Positions 11,521 to 22,276 of a DNA stretch of 64,000 bases are shown one piece after another. Origin of the DNA: Oscheius sp. JU75 (taxonomy: Eukaryota; Nematoda; Chromadorea; Rhabditida; Rhabditidae); contig JASJZC010000005.1 in assembly GCA_037178855.1 (NCBI GenBank), positions 5,332,001-5,396,000 of the forward strand, written 5' to 3'. The notes under the pieces were generated by a model. The model was not told where the DNA came from, made no database searches, and worked only from the letters and a program-made list of their open reading frames with translations. Each line of letters starts with the position of its first letter. Within the stretch, counting starts at the first letter, position 1. A program made the translations under genes and the position numbers.

Positions 11521-12272
11521 TTCTGAAATCTATTTTTAGTCACGCAAAAGACCAAAAAAACAAGAAGGAAGATGTCCATGGCAGTTTTGAAATTTTGCCC
11601 TTCGCGCGGTCAAGAACGCGACGACGATTTGCGTACTAGCGGCAGTTTCAAATTTGTTGTATTCTAACGACTTCGACAACGTTTGCAGGGTAAGTAAATA
11701 ATACAATAAACTTAATATGCGGCGAATTCTGCCAAGATTCTAGTGTGAAACCTATTTTTAGAAGGACTCCCAAATTTCGATATGGGAGCAATGATTTTTG
11801 CGACCTAAAAAGTAGCCGAAATTGAAACAATTGGTATGGGTCTCATTCATCATGTGAGCGCACAAAACAAGAACTGAACCTGCGCCGCAAACGTACATGT
11901 ATAACAACACAACTAACAGATAATAACATTTTTCATTACGATTCTCCATATAATAAAAAAACGATGGTAGTTTTATAAGCTAGCCAGAAAAGGTAAACAC
12001 GAGGTCTATACTTAGCGGGTTTTCTTACATTGCGGCTTATGATCCAGGCGAAATCATTTTTCGTGTCGAAAACATTACAGGCCGGCATACTGTAGATTTG
12101 CGAGGTGGGGCCTAAAACTCTTCTTGCGCTCATCCTTTTTCCTTCAAGTCAACTAATCAAACGGCCTTTTTCAGCGCATAGCATGGTTTTCCCTTTGCGA
12201 AAACTAGGCCGAAAAGCAGATAGTAAGCAGTATATATAGCGATGCCGTCAAATATGCCTGTTTACAGACCAG
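11521..12272. promoter_or_regulatory. Divergent intergenic region, NDC80 / DEP-domain gene
   Basis: About 750 bp of AT-rich DNA between two divergent starts. A TATA-like AGTATATATAGC at about 12229-12240 lies just upstream of the plus-strand gene. No convincing coding exon, RNA gene or repeat was seen. Confidence 0.35.
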
Positions 12273-14386
12273 ATGGAAGAAAAGACTACCCCTCCACCAA
12301 AACCGCAGCGAGGAGTCCTGCGGTCTCAAAATCCCGTGGTAGTACCTCCCTCAACTCCAACATCAGGAGCAGCCCTTCCAGTCGCTACCCAGTTCAAGGG
12401 AATGGAACGCAGGAGGCAGTTGCTCGAACGTTTTCAGCAAAATCTTCCTCATCACAGGTAACATGCGAAATTGTCCTAATAACTTCCTGCTTTCAGTATC
12501 ACCGATGGTTTCAACGGAAGAGAGGGCATGGACGCTATGATTGCCACTGTAGAAGATCATGCCACTGGAAAAACAACACCGGAGATGGCCAGAGGACAAG
12601 CAGTCAAGGTACTGCTCATTTTTTACTAGCAAGGTGTGTTTGTTTTAGCTCCTGGACCTCTGGCTGCAAGAGTGCATTATCCGTCCGAAGACAGAAGAGT
12701 GGTCGCACGAGTTCCAAGACGACAAACGTGTTGTATACTTCTTCAATCCACCGGAGATGTTCAAGTAGGCGTTACTCGCGAATTGTTTGAATATCTGCAT
12801 CTTTCAGGATTGTCATGACTCCGAGAATGAGATCTGCCTCGTGTGAGCGAAAGCCGTCGCGTAGAGCGTCGTTCAAAAGCCTGTTCAAATTCGGCTCACA
12901 GGATCAAGGTTAGTAAGATCTTTGGATTTCACTCCTCCAGTTTTAGGTGAATCACGGCCAACACTATTCGGCGACAATGACGAAAATAAAGAGAGTCCAC
13001 GAGTACTCAAAATTCGGACTAAACCTCTTCGAGAAAGCCACACAGAAGCAATTCTAAACGGTATGTGTGTCAACTAGTCCCGAACCAATACATCACGATT
13101 GCAGACGAGGTGCAGATATTCGAAACAGCACTAAGGAACATTTTACTGGAGGTTGATATACCTATTCTAGACGAGGTTTTGTCTGTGAAAGACTGTCGTA
13201 CGCAAGAGGTAATCTACAATTAACCTTTTATGTAATTCTTTTAAGCAAAACGTCTCCTTTCTCTCATCAATCCTTCGTCGTATGGGTTTTGCCTCAGAGC
13301 AGATGGCTCCGAACGTCGAGGAGGTCCTGGAATTCGTCAAAAGTTGCGCTCATCTGAAGTACGAGAATTTTGTTTTCAACGTATCATCATTTTAGACGGA
13401 CCGGAGGAATCGTTGTCAATTGGTTCCACGCAGGCTTTCAATGCGCTCCGGATCTTTGTCTTGAAATCAATCCCAATGTCTCGAAGAATACCCAGATACA
13501 CGAATGGATCAGTACCGTGCTAAAATCTGTAAGTGATTTTATCTCGGCCTTTACTTCCAACTATTTAAGGTGGCCGACAATTATGCGAATATCACGAACA
13601 ATGGCAGACATCCTCTGATCCCGGCAGAGTTTGCTCAATTCACGGCAGCCATATGCCAGCAGCTCTGCTCAAGGAATTCCAGCACGGAAAAACGCGACCG
13701 TGTGCTACAGTAAGTCCTGCGTTTTTCAGGTTACGACCTATTTCAGTTATTTGTGGCTGATGATTCCAAGCAAATTGCGCCGTCATCTTTCGAATGTGCT
13801 GGACTTCATTCAGGCCACCGCTGGTACCGACAGCATGTTCAATTTCAGCGATCCCTTCTTCGTCAATAAACAGGTACACTTGATAGAGCGAGGGTGTATT
13901 GAAAAGTTTAGGTTTCGGAGTTAGGAAGCAACTTTTGGTACGTACTTCAAGAGCTGCGTCCGTTCATTGTTCCGCAAATGCCCGAGCGAGATCAAATATC
14001 AATCATCGAGGTTTCTTGAGTAGTTTTCTTCATTCAACACGACTTCAGATGTATCTGAATATTCGCAAAAAGCGCAACTTGGAGAATGTACCGGACCAAA
14101 TAAGAAATAGTAGAAAGTATGTATTTGTAACTGTTGGATTGATGACATTGATGTTCAGGTTAACAACTACGATCTTCTGCCACGGTGAAAAAGTATCCGA
14201 TTATCAAGAGCAGCAGCAGTGGACGAGCATGGTCGAGGGCATCATGAGGGTTAGCTAATATTTTTTTCTCTTAAAACGAAGAGATTGAAGACGGATTCGT
14301 TCACTCCGAAAAGGAAGAAGGAAATGTTACTGCAGCTGAAGCAGGAAAAGCCCGAACTAATGAGGACATTCTTTCCCGATCTCTAA
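12273..14386 (+). CDS. DEP-domain protein with RhoGAP-like C-terminal half (DEPDC1/LET-99 type)
   Basis: The ATG at 12273 opens a Pro-rich N-terminus (MEEKTTPPPKPQRGVLRSQN). The next exons encode a DEP-like domain: ITDGFNGREGMDAMIATVE, then PEMARGQAVKLLDLWLQECI and HEFQDDKRVVYFFNP, matching the DEP pattern of an F-x-G start, an arginine-led helix, LL...G/C-I and a final F-x-D...YF. A basic Ser/Arg segment (SASCERKPSRRASFKSLFKF) follows. The later exons include VLHYLWLMIPSKLRRHLSNV and LDFIQ, resembling the degenerate RhoGAP-like half of DEPDC1, where LxxLLLPxxxRxxLxxLLxF is typical. LET-99 in C. elegans controls cortical force and spindle position. The stop is TAA at 14384-14386. Family call is by motif only; the exact orthologue is inference. 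Confidence 0.62.
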
Positions 14387-16917
14387 TCCTAAGCATTATT
14401 CTTGTTTGTAAATTCGTTTTCGCAGTAAAATCATCCCTTGCAGACCAATCACTTAAAGGATGAGGATATCCAGTGCTCATGAATCAAATTTCGATCAGAG
14501 TCGGCTCCTTTTAGCCTCCGACGTCTAGCGCCTACGTTTGACTCGTCTGTTGACGAACCTGCAGTAGTATAATTCCGGGTTCTGAATACGATGTTTTCCT
14601 CCTATCAAAGACTGACTCACTGTAACCATTGGTTCTTGTCATGCTTTTTTGAATAATCGGACAATCGCATTATTAGGAAAGGGTTTCAGAGAGGGTGGTT
14701 GACAAATCTGTCACTGTCCCATGCTCAAAGATTAACAAATAACTGGACAACTCCCTACTACCGACAAAGTCCGGACAAATGAAACGATCTCGAAATCGTC
14801 ACTTCTTGCTCATTACCGCAATTGAATCGTCCATCGACGAGAGACTGGCCTCTGAACCTCGGTTATGCAGAATTCTTTTCACCGAAATTTCAGAATCTCC
14901 CTTTCATGTGGCCTCTTGAACATGATGCAAGATGTCTTTCGGAATATCCGATTCGATCACACATTTATCGTGTGGGGGCCTCTGAGAAAACGGAGCACAT
15001 CTCGTTCTGATTAGTACAAATAGTATGTAATAAGTGACTTGAAAAGAGATTCAGGATGGAAGGTCATCAGCGTCATTGTTATACGGTATATTCCTTTATC
15101 TCTACAAGGAACTTGCGTCACATCTAATATTGTGTCTGGGATATATAGCACTACTGCTCTTTGTCTCGATTCAGCTATACTGTCACTCTTCCTATTTGAC
15201 TCTTTGATCTTCGTGTACTGTTCGTTCCGATTGTTACTTTTCTATTGTTTTGCAATTTTTCCTGAGTCAAACGAGGTTACATACAATGATGTGAGCAAAT
15301 TCAATTCTCGCGGTGTCCAGTTCGCAGGGGTACGATACAAATGTTCTGTGAAGCCATCTAAACATTAATTTAATTTTAATCGCATCTGCCACTTTGAGAA
15401 AAAAATAGCCAAAAGTCTTCTTCTTTCTCTTCGAGCTAATTTTAGACTCGACTACCGACTTTGAGCTCACCCTCGTCCCATGCCAAAATAGCGTTTGTTC
15501 CACAGACTACGGTAGATAATTGTTACCACCCAATTCCGACAAGTCTCTCCCCAATTAGCTCCTCAATCTCTCGTGTCAGATTTGGTCTCATCCCGTCACC
15601 CCCTCATTTCGTTGGATTACTGAAAGGTTTCGTATCCGTTTTAAGAGAAAACGTGACTTCCTCTTTCATCTTTTTGGCCAACATCACTTTTTCTGGCTGA
15701 ATTGCCTGCGTAGATCTTTACAAAACTTTTCTTTGGCTGTCTGCAAAGGGAACTTGATTTTCAAAACGAACGCTCGGGCAAACAATTCTGATCTTTGATA
15801 AAGCTCTGGGAAATGTAAGAGGAACAACCAGAACCCTAACTACAAAAATTGAAGATGGTCAAGGGAAGAGCCGTTTCTGACCAAAATAGTTCCTATGAAT
15901 GCTCGTAATGAAGAAGAGCGAGAACAGAAGCTCGTTTCAATCTTCAATCTTCCCTCGCTGTCCCCCTTAACGATGATGATATGCGCACTCTCTGAGTGCT
16001 CTTCCAGTTTCGCCACGACTAAAAATTTATTGCTCCGGTTACTTGGTCCGCTTTCTTCAGGCCTCTCTCACTCTCTCTCCCAGACTCCTTTCTTCCTTTT
16101 TATGCGGCGCTCGTTCAAAAGTTGCTTGTTTTTCGGAAATGATGTCGACATGGTTCATTCCGGTTCACTACAGACCATAAGTACAATTTGGGAGGGGGGC
16201 TTGTGTACTTTGTTTCGTCTCTGACCTGCGTTACTCTAAAAAGAGGCGGAGAGAGAGGTCGTGGACATGGATTTCGTTTATGGAATGGAACCTGCTCCGC
16301 CCCTTTGTCATCACCAATTTTCTGCTCCAAATGAACTGAGATATCTTCCGACTAGTTACCTGAAACCCTTGCAGCAACATCTCTCACCATTTTGTTTGAC
16401 TCAGTGTCATGGTCTTGGTCCCAGCCTCCTCTATTCTACCCGTTAGCAATTACCGTTGCAACTGTCAAACTGTTCCTACCGGTGAAACTAAAGGTACCGT
16501 AAATTGGAGGGATGTCCGAACCAGACTCGCTGATTAATTGAGAATATGACATTTACCTGTTCTTATGAGCCTTACTACAACTGCACGTTCTCTGTCTTTA
16601 CAATTAGTCATCCTAACCTTTCCTGTACAATTCTGAAGAGAAGCTTATTGTTACAGTAGTTGAAACACTGGACCCTCAGCTTATTATCTCTCGATTTCAA
16701 GTATTACTTCAAACATCGGTAACGAGTTCATCACCATGTTATGACGTCCGTTCTTTGTTAGAACGATGAGCAGTCGGTTAACCTACAAAATTATGCAATT
16801 ACTCATGTGATCTTTGGCAATTCTGACAATTTCTCATAGTTCTCAATGTGTGACAGAGTCGCCCCCTTTACTCACAAACATCCTGGTCTGTTTAGAGTCG
16901 AAGGTCTAAAAGTTTAA

Positions 16918-16925
16918 TTACGTCA
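16918..16925 (+). promoter_or_regulatory. CRE/bZIP-like site TTACGTCA
   Basis: TTACGTCA differs by one base from the CRE TGACGTCA and lies 178 bp upstream of the flp-17 start codon. CRE-like sites are common in neuronal promoters, but an 8-mer of this kind also occurs by chance. A weak call. Confidence 0.25.
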
Positions 16926-16954
16926 CAGAGGTTGGGAACGCCTCCCACATGGCC

Positions 16955-16966
16955 GTCTTATAAGAC
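16955..16966. promoter_or_regulatory. 12-bp palindrome with TATA-like core
   Basis: GTCTTATAAGAC is perfectly self-complementary and contains TTATAA. It lies 137-148 bp upstream of the flp-17 ATG and could be a TATA element or a dimeric factor site. Position is suggestive only. Confidence 0.25.
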
Positions 16967-17102
16967 ATTCTCTGATTCTGATAGTCCTCTTCCCGTCATT
17001 TCCTTCCAGCCATTAGCCCTCCCCGGATATCATCCTACCGTCTTACCTATCAAAAGGCGTGGCCAAACATTCTCCTTCTTCAGGTCCCCCGCCTGCCAAC
17101 AG

Positions 17103-17596
17103 ATGTTGTCTGCCATCTTCCTTGTCTTCTGTCTCTTCACTTACACACATGCTGGCACCAATGACGAGGTCTTAAGTGAGGAATTCTGTCGACAGTTCCC
17201 CTCGTTGCATCTCTGTCGTCTTCATGACACTCTACAAGGCTCGCTCGTCGAATTGCAGTATCTTCTGCAGGACACTGAAGGAATGACAGGTTCGTCTCCA
17301 TGTCTTGTTTACATCTTAGATGCTTAGGTGCTGTCGCCCCTGGAACAGTTCAAAAGAGGAAGTCTGCCTTTGTTCGTTTTGGCAAACGATCAACAGAGAC
17401 TTCAGAAGAAAACAGCGATTCGATGGTGAGTAGACAAAGTCCAATTATGAGCCATTCAAAAAGTCATAACTCTCAACGAGCCCTCAAATTTCAGAGCATG
17501 GAGAAGCGTAAGTCAGCCTTCGTTCGTTTCGGTCGTTCCATTGGAGAGAACCCGGACAAGAGGAAGAGTCAGTACATCCGATTCGGTCGCAAGTGA
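17103..17596 (+). CDS. flp-17: FMRFamide-like neuropeptide precursor (KSAFVRFamide / KSQYIRFamide)
   Basis: The start at 17103 is chosen because it opens directly into a signal peptide (MLSAIFLVFCLFTYTHAG); an upstream in-frame ATG at 16932 would bury it. Three exons follow. The spacer has two cysteines (EEFCRQFPSLHLCR). Peptides: KR-KSAFVRFG-KR, then KR-KSAFVRFG-R, then KR-KSQYIRFG-RK before the stop at 17594-17596. Each glycine would become a C-terminal amide after dibasic (one monobasic) cleavage. The set of two KSAFVRFa and one KSQYIRFa is exactly that of C. elegans flp-17, whose peptides act from BAG neurons on the receptor EGL-6. CTCCTTCTTCAG about 20 bp upstream of the ATG looks like an acceptor. 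An AATAAA poly(A) signal lies at 17652-17657. Identification is very secure. Confidence 0.96.
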
Positions 17597-17810
17597 TTTG
17601 ACCCCTGTGATCTCACTCAAATAACATGAACGAACATGTTGGATCGGCCTTAATAAAGTGGCAGCAGTTACTGTATTATCAACCAAATAGAATGAATATC
17701 GAAAACCAAAAGTGGTCGAGCCAAGAACCGGAAATGCGATCAGGATGTAAAGCACAGACATTTACTAAGACACTCGTTATGAGACCCGAAGCTGATTGAA
17801 GGGGAGAAGT

Positions 17811-19352
17811 CTAGATCGACGGGGCAGCTGGAGCCAAGACTACAAGATCACGATTAGTTTCGGTTCTTTTGTGATGATGGCTAAGAGCGATATCCAGGAC
17901 GATCGAAAGAGTGCTTCCGACACCGAGGAGACTGAAATATGGATGATTTAAGACAACTTCCTCCACGTACCTGATAGCTGTTAGCATGAGTTTATGTTCC
18001 TGTCCCGAGAAGAAAAAGATAGTTAAAGAGGAAAAAGTAGACATGGGGATACGGATGACAGCTAGCAGGATCTGTCTTTGAAGAGAGGGAAGCACAGCTG
18101 CTTGGAGAGCATCCATACTCACATGGTACACTCCGACGGCGAAGTCGAATCCCAGGAATCCGAGGAAGATGCGATCGAAGCGAGTACTTGGCCAACCGGT
18201 GGAAAGATGGGGAAAGTCGTTGAAGACGAAAATGAGAGAGACGAAGGCCAAAATAACAGATAGAAGGAGAAGTCGGGAGTTGGAAATATGACGAGCAATA
18301 CTGCTTGAGAAGAAAACCACTCCTAGCAGGTAGGAACAGACGAGGGCGCCGTATATCACACCGAGACTGAAAAGGGAACATTCATTTGTATTTCTGTTAT
18401 ATCTACATACCTCAATTCGTGATGTTCAATGATATTCGACCTAATGAACACAGGAGCCCAGATGAAGATGAAGATTTGAACTGTGGCTTCGACACAAATA
18501 GTCACAAGACAGAGGACGAGTGAGAGCGGAGAACTTTTCAGAATCTGAAAAGAAATATCATTGTTAATCGAGTACAAGTTACCGAGAAGGCTTTTCCGAC
18601 GAGAGTAGTCATGGGAAGAGCTGCATCAACGGGCTTGTTCTCGACCCATTGTGATCCAATGAAAAATCCTCCAACAACCATTCCAACTATCGAAAGAGAG
18701 TATGGAACGACTACTTGACGAGAGATAACGACGACCATTTGGGATACAAGTCCAGCTACCAATGCCAGAAATCCGGCTCCGAGACTGACAACAGCGAAAG
18801 TCGAGCTAATCCATTCGGGAGGGAAGTCAAAAGTGAGCACATGTTCGTGATTGTACCAATGTTGGAAGGGAGCATTGACAAGAGCGGCGAACAGACCATC
18901 GCCTACTCTGCCAATTACAAGGAGAGGGAATGATTGGAAGAACTTAAGAACACAGGACACGGATCCTATGAACAGAGCTAAGAGACAGAGAGCCCGACGT
19001 CCATATCTCGCGGAGAGATGGACACAGTAGAAACTGAAGAGTAGATTGGACGCGAGACCAGTCACCCAAAGTACCGCTACTTGAGAGGCTTCGTAGTGAT
19101 AGCTGTGGAAGAGGGCATACAGGTACGGTGCCTTGAATGTATTGAATGAGTAGACAAAGCTTTGAATACCTGGAAGCTTTCAGCAAAGAGGACGACCAAG
19201 TAGGGGAAGATAAAACGTCTCTGTAGGTCGCGAAACAAGGAATTCTGTTGTGCTGGGTCACGCCGAAAGTCGGATCGACGAGAGTAGACGATGATACCAG
19301 CAAGAAATGCACCGCATAAACATGCCAGAGAGGCCAGGTAGTTTACCTGCAT
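17811..19352 (-). CDS. MFSD5: MFSD5-type major facilitator (molybdate-anion transporter family)
   Basis: Minus-strand multi-exon gene from MQVNYLASLACLCGAFLAGI to LVVLAPAAPSI. It has about twelve hydrophobic segments. Diagnostic MFSD5 features are ARYGRRALCL (A-like loop), GRVGDGLFAALVNAPFQHWY with NHEH, and FPPEWISSTFA, which correspond to the family's GRALGGLSTALLFSAFEAWY..HEH and FPAEWIPATFA. ILKSSPLSLVLCL...IFIFIWAPVFIRS matches the seventh-helix region. The family is implicated in high-affinity molybdate uptake in algae and plants; the animal substrate is less certain. CTTTCAG lies ten bases before the ATG. The C-terminus is short, and the stop is at 17811-17813. Family membership is secure; substrate is inference. 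Confidence 0.85.
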
Positions 19353-20212
19353 AACATCGGCTGAAAGTTTTCTTTTCGCTTGGAAGAGCTTTTAAAAGGA
19401 GGTAATTAGTAAATTTCAAAGCAACTTTACATATTTTCTGTAACTTACTAAACAAATTGGATATGGCCCTGTTGCAGCTCAAGCAACAGTAACGTGCTGT
19501 TCCAGTCGAGCTACAGGAGCAATGTTCTCCCAGAGTAGCTAGCTCCGAAACTGGCTCGGATTGGCTTGACTTGCCAACAATTTGTATGCACACAAAGTAA
19601 TTGGTAATAAAAGCTTCCAACAGATAGACACACACATACATAAAGACTTTTAGACATCCTCTGCTACTTAAGGGCAAAGGTGTCTGTCTGTCCGTCCGTG
19701 ACTACGAACCAAAAGCTGGCAATTCATAGCATGTCAAAAAGCCAGCTTTGGGGGGAACTTGCGAACTTAGGCTATGCGAGAATCGGCGTAGTCGCCTGTT
19801 GTAAAGGTAAATCAAGACTAAGGGACGGCTGGCTTACAATTAGATTGTATTGTCTTTTTCTATGACTATTGGGAAGACTCCAAACTATTGTTTAGAACAC
19901 AGAACAACGAGATATCAGCTGCGGTTTCGGAACCAGCCCTGAACTAAAGCAAACCGTGTAATGCAGAGGGTTTCGAAACAGAGCTGTTCAGAAGGAGAAT
20001 GTTAAAAATTCTAATTGTAAGTCTTAACCCAAAGAAAGATAATAACAGGAGAATCAAAGTTCGAGAAAAGGTACCAAGTTTGACCAGCTGTTCTCGTTTC
20101 TGTACGTAATTCCTGGCAACAACCCTAGGCTCGTCCTCAGCGTATCTACCGTAATCGGAAAATACAAGTATTATTTATTGTACAGGGTTTTCATCTTATA
20201 TGTACAGGGTTT
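19353..20212. other. Intergenic region containing one copy of a dispersed repeat
   Basis: About 860 bp between the MFSD5 start and the FN3K stop. A repeat copy occupies roughly 19480-19835 (listed separately). The remainder is AT-rich without coding signal. Confidence 0.5.
19480..19835 (+). repeat. Dispersed repeat, copy A
   Basis: Contains GTGTCTGTCTGTCCGTCCGT, then AAAGCTGGCAA, GAACTTAGGCTATG and AAGACTAAGGGACG in order. The same ordered blocks occur in copy B inside the FN3K intron, with substitutions and small indels, and both copies have an upstream AACTGGCTCG block. Non-coding, diverged from copy B, no obvious terminal repeats. Probably a short non-autonomous transposon remnant; class unknown. 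Confidence 0.65.
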
Positions 20213-20215
20213 TCA
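20179..20215. repeat. 15-bp tandem duplication spanning the FN3K stop codon
   Basis: TGTACAGGGTTTTCA occurs at 20179-20193 and at 20201-20215, a 22-bp period. The second copy contains the TGA (complement of TCA at 20213-20215) that ends the FN3K reading frame, so the duplication touches the coding end. Exact match over 15 bp. Confidence 0.7.
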
Positions 20216-22073
20216 ACTTGTCAAGACGTCTTCCTTACAATTTTGCGAATTAGAGACAGACTGGAAGACTTGTAGCCCCCTCCGAAATGGTTCCTGAACA
20301 GTTACTTCCATTTTTGAATATTTAAAATCAAACCAATGGTTGAGGTGATGGTACAGCTCATACAGAAGAACTCGCCTTTCTCTTCCTTCTCGTTTTGGAA
20401 TCGTTTTGTGGTATTCTGTCCAGAAGGAAGGACTCAAGCCGCCGAACATGTTAATGATTCCTTGTTCATACTCACTGTCCGCATAGAAGGAAGCAGGGTC
20501 GAAAACCACTGAAAAGAGAAGGCAACATTCGAATCAATCTGCATTTCCGGAGAATTACGTGGGCTCGAAAACATACCTGGTCCCTTTTTCGAGAATCCCC
20601 AATTTCCGCTCCACAAATCGCCATGGACGAGAGCTGGGGACACATTGGATGAGTCAGCGAGAAGTTTAGAGGCTGCCTCTTGTAAGTGAGGCCACAGTTC
20701 TATTATGTCTCGGTCTCCTTTCTCAATATGAGGGTTACTTAGATTCCAAACAGGGCTGTTACCTCAACCAAACGCTCCACTTGACATTGAAGACGATTCC
20801 GAATGAAAAACTCCTGAACTGTCCTTTAGACTTCTGGGAAAGAACTTACATCCCAGCGCTCGGACCAGTCGTTTGGTTGAGGAAGAAAGCCACAACAAGT
20901 CTCAATCGGAAAACCAAATTGGGTCGTCGATAGTCTCTCCAATCCCTTGTCCTCGCAGCCAAGAAATCCTGATGCTTTTTCTTTATCAACGAGACGAAGA
21001 GAGTTACAGAGGTGCATGCTGAAAGGTCGCAAATAAGAATAGTTTGTGATAATATATATAGGACTTGTACAAATAAACTAGAAGAACATGTATCACACTA
21101 CTATTATATTCGAGCCGATTTCGAGCTGCTCGAAGGGGGCCTCCGAGCCGAGCTGTTCGCAGCTCAGACGAGCTGAAATTAATATAGGCTTCCGCCTGCT
21201 TTTTGAACATGATGTATTACTACACCGAGGTGTAGCATCTCAAGCACTATACTTTGGAACGAGTAGTACTTAAGATTCAAACAGTAGAGGGTGTTATTTT
21301 TGGCAAACATGAAAAGAACAAACATTTCGAGCCGCACGAGCCGTTGCTCGTTACTCGACGGGTCAAAAACTGGCTCGAGTTGCCCAAGTATAATTCTCTA
21401 CTATAAAAGTGCAATGGTGTCGGTCTGTCCGTGCGTCACTAGGAGCAAAAAGTTGGCAAGTCGAAACTTGGGAACTTAGGCTATGGCAGAAACGGCGAAG
21501 CCACCAGTTGCGAATGCTAAGTCAAAACTAAGGGACGAGGTATGGTTTATTTTTAGCTGGTTTCTTACAATAGCCGAAGACATCGTGAAAACTTTTGTTC
21601 CAATTCAAAATAGACACTTTACTGTTTTACTACAGGAACGCATATATTTCTTCGCGTTTCAAGTTGCGTTTGAAGAGTGTCTTCAAATTGTTTCCAATAG
21701 ACTCACTTTGCCAAAGAGTGTGCCAAAATCTTTTCGTTTCTGTCCCCATTCATCTCCACAAAAGTCATAGCCAATGCCCAACTGCCATCATCTAGCTGAA
21801 AGACACCAAGTGGTTTTGGACAGGTGATCGCGTCTGTTGATCGGATTGCTCTCAAAGAGGCCTCTTCCCCACGGAACATTGTCTCTGCCTGAGAAAGTTT
21901 GGTACTGTGACTGGTTCTGTTACCCCGTGCTTCTTGTTACTTTTCACAAAGATCGGACCATTTTCCGTTTCGAAGTTCTTTCCCGCACTGATGCAGCCTG
22001 AAGCTCCTCTTCCAAATGGGGTAACGGTCTTCAGACCGAGGTTATACGATACGGCGTGGGCAAATTGGGTCAT
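20213..22073 (-). CDS. FN3K: Fructosamine-3-kinase / ketosamine-3-kinase family protein
   Basis: The start at 22073 gives MTQFAHAVSYNLGLKTVTPF. GRGASGCISAGKNFETENGP and IFVKSNKKHG match the FN3K nucleotide-binding hairpin (GGAGAGCISEGRAYDTDAGPVFVK). Downstream exons encode MFRGEEASLRAI, FGFPIETCCGFLPQPNDWSE, the catalytic loop LVHGDLWSGNWGFSK, then VVFDPASFYADSEYE, INMFGGLSPSFWTEYHKTIP and LLYELYHHLNHW, all in family order. The enzyme phosphorylates ketosamines on glycated proteins or small molecules, triggering deglycation. TTATTTTCGTAG four bases before the ATG looks like a trans-splice acceptor; an in-frame ATG at 22103 lies just upstream of it. One intron (21019-21706, 688 bp) is over ten times the local norm and holds a repeat copy. 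SNX13 lies 203 bp upstream on the same strand. Assignment is secure. Confidence 0.9.
21019..21706 (-). mobile_element. Oversized FN3K intron carrying dispersed repeat, copy B
   Basis: The donor GTGAGT (21706-21701) and acceptor CTTTCAG (to 21019) define a 688-bp intron where neighbours are about 50 bp. Within it, 21340-21545 repeats the ordered blocks of copy A (AACTGGCTCG, GTCGGTCTGTCCGTGCGTCA, AAAAGTTGGCAAG, GAACTTAGGCTATGG, AAAACTAAGGGACG). Around 21110-21180 there are GAGCCGAGCTG-type inverted motifs. Most economically explained by insertion of a non-autonomous element that the splicing machinery tolerates. No transposase and no target-site duplication identified. Confidence 0.6.
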
Positions 22074-22276
22074 GTTGCTACGAAAATAAATACTCGACTG
22101 CAATCAGAAGAAGTATCTGACGAGCGAACATTTACAGGTTGAAGCCCATGGAATCAATACTTTATTATACTTTCTTTTCACAACCTTTTGTCGGAATGCA
22201 TTGGAGCACCAATTGACTAGAACAAAAACCGTAACCAGTGACAAATATACAGATACTTTCAGGCGAGAGTGTTTTT

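Larger units (their letters stand above)
14387..17102. other. Gene-poor intergenic region upstream of flp-17
   Basis: About 2.7 kb with no exon chain I can support on either strand. Open frames are short and lack splice-phase continuity. It presumably carries the flp-17 control region; candidate elements near the gene are listed separately. Confidence 0.4.

Noticed and set aside
12242-12790. 182-codon plus-strand frame at the DEP-domain gene
   Set aside because: Runs through splice sites in a different frame; the frame starting at 12273 gives the DEP domain and clean exon joins.
16932-17327. Upstream in-frame ATG for flp-17
   Set aside because: Would place about 57 residues before the signal peptide; the ATG at 17103 opens directly into it and follows a likely acceptor.
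21088-21273. Small open frames inside the FN3K intron
   Set aside because: They arise from the repeat insertion and show no protein-like pattern.
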